15,972 nt of DNA from Gammaproteobacteria bacterium (GTDB lineage Bacteria > Pseudomonadota > Gammaproteobacteria > GCA-001735895): assembly GCA_027293245.1 (NCBI GenBank), contig JAPUFZ010000364.1, positions 1 through 15,972 on the forward strand, written 5' to 3'. Below the pieces are notes generated by a model. That model did not search any database, had not been told where the DNA came from, and saw only the letters and a program-made list of their open reading frames with translations. Each line of letters begins with the position of its first letter. Position 1 is the first letter of the stretch. Below, piece after piece: positions 12,998 to 15,972 of this stretch. Position numbers and translations under genes: made by a program.

Positions 12998-14917
12998 TCA
13001 GATCAGGATTGGCGGCATCGGGCAGTCCAGGCAGGTCGAAATGGTGCGGACCAGTTCGATACCTCTGGTTGTTGGTTTGCCATCTGTCAATATTATTGCG
13101 ACGCAGGCCTTCAATAGCCTGGGTTTAACCAGCGGCCTGAGTTGCATCAGATTATCCAGCGAACGGTTGAGCGATTCGAGTTTAAAATCCTGCCTGGAAG
13201 GCATTTCAAGCCTGTCGACGCCTGTTTCCCCGGCACCAGAATCAAACGCGGCCCTGGCTTCATCATCGTCTTTGTGTTCCACATAAGCGATCAGCGCCAA
13301 CAGTATTTCGACGTCGCTTTTAACCCCATCCAGACTGGCATGTTTTGGTTTCGCCGGCTTACGGAATCCAAAGTGCTGATCGAGTTGCTGTATCACCAGC
13401 CGCTGAATAATCCATTCCTTCAGGTCGATCGATTTATCCGCGATAATAATCTGATGTACGGTCCGCTTGAATTGAATAAATTGGTTGATCGACAATTCCC
13501 GCAACGCATTAATGCAGAGATCCAGTAACGGCAATCTAAATTTCTCATCCAGATTGGTAAGCTCGGGTAAATATTTCTCGGTGAGTGCCGGCATACTCGC
13601 ATCGGCATGTTGCTTTAACAATGACCAGACCGCTTTTTGATTTTTTTGATTGTGGATCAAGATTGCGTATATCAATGCGCGTGCGCTAAAAGCGTCCTGT
13701 GCAGCGCTTCTGAGTGTTGCAGGCATCGCTATGATGAGTTGATGTACATAATCAATAATTTCCTCATTGAGCGTGCCGATTTGGCTGATGGCTTGTTCCG
13801 CCGAGCTTAAGATAGCCGCGGTTACTGCAAATTTTTCGATGCCGGATGATGGCGTTTGGACCGGATCCGGTGCTACTGGCGTACTGGCTTCGGAGGCAAG
13901 AAATTTTCCATCCCAGTTCGGTTCAATTCTCCTGATGCGTTTTTCCAGTGGGGGATGGGTGGCAAACAAAGACTGCCAGAAACTACTAATGCCATTGGCA
14001 AAATAGGCATGACTATATTGCAGTGCCGTGGGGGATTCGATAAACGAGCCGGCACTGGCGCCACCAATTTTTTTCAGGGCGCCCGCGATACTGTCTTTAT
14101 TTCGGGTAAATTGAACCGCGGACGAATCGGCCAGATATTCGCGTTGGCGGCTCACGACCGCTTTTATCCATTGCCCAAAAAAGGTTCCGATATAACCGAT
14201 CACCATTAACCCGACTCCCAGTGCGGCAATCGCGGCCATTCCACCGCCGCCTTTGCTGCTGCCTGATCTTCTCGAGTAACGCAATGAACGCAAGACAAAA
14301 TAGCCAATCATTCCGATCAGTAAAATACCATGCAGTATGCCGATTAAACGAATATTGAGGCGCATGTCACCGTTGAATATATGACTAAATTCATGCGCTA
14401 TGACACCCTGGAGTTCATCTCGGCTCAGGCGTGTCAGGGTGCCGCGAGTGACACCTATCACGGCGTCAGCGGGCGACAGACCAGCTGCAAAGGCGTTTAT
14501 CGATGATTCGTCCATCAGGTAAACCTTGGGTATCGGCATACCGGCCGCAATGGCCATCTCTTCGACCACGTTAAGCAGCTGTCTTTCGCGCGGGTCGCGG
14601 GTACCCTGCGGTATCAGTCGGCCACCGAGCATTTCGGCAACCGTAGTACCACCCCCGGACAGCGACATGGTTTTGTACAGGCTGCCACAGAAAATGAGCA
14701 GGCAGATGCCAATCGTTACACCAGCAAAAACTTGCCAGGAGTAGTAGTTCTGTAGCGTATCGAGGGAAAAATCGAGTTGACCGGTTTTGCTATAGACGAA
14801 AATGCCCAGCAATAACAGGTTGGTCAGGAAAATTAGCCCGGCGACCGCGAGGATAAACAGCAGCACAAGCCGACTGGTATTTCTTCGGGCTTTGTCCTGT
14901 GCTTCAAAAAAATTCAA
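12998..14917 (-). CDS. M48-family metalloprotease (HtpX-like) with long C-terminal helical extension
   Basis: A 639-residue zinc endopeptidase of the inner membrane. Two helices lie at ~16-41 and ~63-83, then the protease domain. Zinc ligands are H175 and H179 in HEFSH with catalytic E176; the third ligand is E260 in SRQREYLADSSA. A second membrane hairpin lies at ~189-209 and ~228-247. HPPLEKRIRRIEP (321-333) closes the M48 domain. HtpX proper ends near residue 290, so residues ~340-639 are an extra domain, predicted helical and soluble. Its tail (LTDGKPTTRG to CPMPPILI) recalls TerB-like folds; that is a suggestion. The start is a TTG at 14917, chosen because MNFFEAQDKARR is the usual opening of this subfamily and an upstream in-frame stop leaves no ATG. 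It follows lemA by 25 bases, the usual partnership. Confidence 0.9.
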   Translation of the reverse strand: MNFFEAQDKARRNTSRLVLLFILAVAGLIFLTNLLLLGIFVYSKTGQLDFSLDTLQNYYSWQVFAGVTIGICLLIFCGSLYKTMSLSGGGTTVAEMLGGRLIPQGTRDPRERQLLNVVEEMAIAAGMPIPKVYLMDESSINAFAAGLSPADAVIGVTRGTLTRLSRDELQGVIAHEFSHIFNGDMRLNIRLIGILHGILLIGMIGYFVLRSLRYSRRSGSSKGGGGMAAIAALGVGLMVIGYIGTFFGQWIKAVVSRQREYLADSSAVQFTRNKDSIAGALKKIGGASAGSFIESPTALQYSHAYFANGISSFWQSLFATHPPLEKRIRRIEPNWDGKFLASEASTPVAPDPVQTPSSGIEKFAVTAAILSSAEQAISQIGTLNEEIIDYVHQLIIAMPATLRSAAQDAFSARALIYAILIHNQKNQKAVWSLLKQHADASMPALTEKYLPELTNLDEKFRLPLLDLCINALRELSINQFIQFKRTVHQIIIADKSIDLKEWIIQRLVIQQLDQHFGFRKPAKPKHASLDGVKSDVEILLALIAYVEHKDDDEARAAFDSGAGETGVDRLEMPSRQDFKLESLNRSLDNLMQLRPLVKPRLLKACVAIILTDGKPTTRGIELVRTISTCLDCPMPPILI

Positions 14918-14942
14918 AATAAAACAGGATTAATAAAAAATT

Positions 14943-15539
14943 CTAGAAAGAAACTTTGGGTGCGGCCTGAATTTCCGCACTATCTTCAAACTCGAGCAGG
15001 CTCGCATCGCTGGCGTGACCAAATAGCCCGGCAAATGTATTTTGCGGGAAGGATTGCTTGAAAATATTGTATTGCATCACCTGGTCATTAAATGCCTGCC
15101 GCGCAAATGCCACCTTGTTTTCTGTACTGGTCAGCTCTTCGGTGAGCTGCATCATGTTCTGGTTAGCTTTTAAATCAGGGTAAGCCTCGACCAAAACATT
15201 AAACCGACCTAATGCGCCGGCCAGGTTACCCTCGGCCTGCCCCAGGCCTTGCATGGCCGATGCATCGCCCGGTTTTTGCTGCGCGGCGCTCAGGCTAGCA
15301 GATGCGCCATTACGCGCCTGTATAACCGCGTCGAGCGTTTCCCGCTCATGTTTCAGATACCCTTTTGCGGTTTCTACCAGATTCGGGATCAGGTCGTAGC
15401 GGCGTTTAAGCTGCACCTCAATTTGGGAAAAAGCATTTTTGAACCGATTGCTTAACGCCACCAGTTTATTAAAGATTGAAATGATATAAATTGCGAGAAC
15501 GCCTAAAATAACGAGTACGACGATGGTCGAAGTTTCCAT
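14943..15539 (-). CDS. lemA: LemA-family protein
   Basis: A 198-residue LemA protein with one N-terminal membrane helix (residues 4-24) and a long helical-bundle domain. Family landmarks are [19 protein letters not shown] (43-61), [10 protein letters not shown] (120-129), [13 protein letters not shown] (146-158) and [11 protein letters not shown] (164-174). The role of LemA is poorly known; genes like it commonly sit beside M48 proteases, as here, and are thought to aid envelope quality control. The frame could begin at 15554, but I use the ATG at 15539. GGAGG lies at 15544-15548, four bases upstream of that ATG, and would be coding if the longer form were used. The last 20 residues are acidic then basic and vary in the family. 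It is the first gene of a likely lemA, M48 protease, acyltransferase transcript. Confidence 0.93.
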   Translation of the reverse strand: METSTIVVLVILGVLAIYIISIFNKLVALSNRFKNAFSQIEVQLKRRYDLIPNLVETAKGYLKHERETLDAVIQARNGASASLSAAQQKPGDASAMQGLGQAEGNLAGALGRFNVLVEAYPDLKANQNMMQLTEELTSTENKVAFARQAFNDQVMQYNIFKQSFPQNTFAGLFGHASDASLLEFEDSAEIQAAPKVSF

Positions 15540-15725
15540 ATTGCCTCCAGTCAAGGGTATATCGAGTGTTACTGAAATTTATTACCTGTAGCAGACTATA
15601 GAATATACACCGGCGTTTGCCACTCTTCCAGGGAATAACCGTATACCGTATCATCAACCAGAAGGCACGATTCGAGAGGCCCCTGGTTTATAAAAACTAA
15701 CGACTAACCAGTTCCCTCAAAATCA

Positions 15726-15972
15726 TTATGGTGCAACCAGGGCATTGCGGATGAGATGTTTGTGGATTTTCCCTACCGAGGTTTTTGGTAGAGACTTCTC
15801 GAATATTATTGTCTGCGGTATTCTGAATTTTGCCAGTCCGGCAGCACAAAACTCTATCCGATCATATTCCGAAATATGGCGGCCCTGATGCAGGACCACA
15901 ACGGCTACTATAGATTCATCGCTTAATTTGTCCGGCAGGCCGAAGCAGCGCTCTCATGGTAGGTCATGAGCG
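15726..15972 (-). pseudogene. Acyl-CoA synthetase (AMP-binding family), C-terminal end, frame interrupted near window edge
   Basis: From 15953 to the stop at 15726 the minus strand encodes 75 codons of an ANL-superfamily adenylating enzyme C-terminal domain: ERCFGLPDK, VAVVVLHQG, EYDRIEFCAAGLAKFRIP and finally LPKTSVGKIHKHLIR. The Lys of PKTSVGK (residue 62 of this piece) is the catalytic A10 lysine. Directly upstream in the same frame is TGA (15954-15956), and no credible start codon lies in between. In the neighbouring frame the last visible codons read LMTYH, a likely lead-in to this domain, so a one-base deletion (or two-base insertion) near 15951-15957 is suspected. It may be a true pseudogene or a sequencing/assembly error at the edge. 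Only 16 bases of the upstream frame are visible. The domain identity is firm; the frameshift is inference. Confidence 0.65.

Noticed and set aside
13142..13528. 128-codon plus-strand ORF opposite the M48 protease
   Set aside because: Shadow of the protease C-terminal domain; no ribosome binding site or recognisable family.
15540..15554. Five-residue longer start for LemA
   Set aside because: The added codons contain the GGAGG ribosome binding site that serves the ATG at 15539.
1..15972. CRISPR arrays, tRNA or rRNA genes, integrase or transposase genes
   Set aside because: None was seen on either strand; the only repeats are the 21-bp tandem pair and the foldback element.

Overview
The window looks like a chromosomal segment of a Gram-negative proteobacterium, most likely an environmental gammaproteobacterium. 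The support is the end of a TamB gene, an LpxL/HtrB-type lipid A acyltransferase, a lipoprotein with a lipobox, an outer-membrane barrel protein and a LemA/M48-protease pair. Base composition is moderate, with AT-rich intergenic patches. No rRNA, tRNA, CRISPR array or transposase gene was seen. The species cannot be named from this sequence.

Layout. 1-1757 (+): the C-terminal part of tamB (outer-membrane biogenesis) and a small three-helix membrane protein. 1896-3568 (-): a hipBA toxin-antitoxin module with a legible promoter and a possible operator. 3797-4615 (+): a short MscS-type mechanosensitive channel, ending at a two-way hairpin terminator. 4650-9755 (-): an accessory metabolic block. 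In transcription order it holds a single-chain TPP-dependent decarboxylase resembling sulfopyruvate decarboxylase (ComD+ComE), an MDR oxidoreductase, a DUF4136 lipoprotein, an MFS transporter and a TauD-family dioxygenase. Divergent from it (10046-11152, +) is an enolase-superfamily enzyme closely resembling cis-3-hydroxy-L-proline dehydratase. A foldback (MITE-like) element of about 158 bp sits between the two divergent units. 11153-11591 holds a 35-residue membrane-protein ORF preceded by a near-consensus FNR/Anr box, then a foldable stretch and a sigma70-like promoter. 11592-12080 (+): a small outer-membrane barrel protein. 12075-15539 (-): a lemA, M48 protease, lpxL-like acyltransferase run for the cell envelope. 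15726-15972 (-): the C-terminal end of an acyl-CoA synthetase whose frame is interrupted near the window edge.

How the genes fit together. The two ends are envelope maintenance (TamB, LpxL-like, LemA, M48 protease, MscS). The middle looks like a transport-plus-catabolism island: an importer, a 2-oxo-acid decarboxylase, an aldehyde/quinone-type reductase, a 2-oxoglutarate dioxygenase and a dehydratase of hydroxyproline type. Together they suggest use of an unidentified small organic acid, possibly a sulfonate or hydroxyproline-like osmolyte; the substrate is inference. The most noteworthy items are this uncharacterised gene set, the FNR-box small protein, the foldback element and the disrupted acyl-CoA synthetase.
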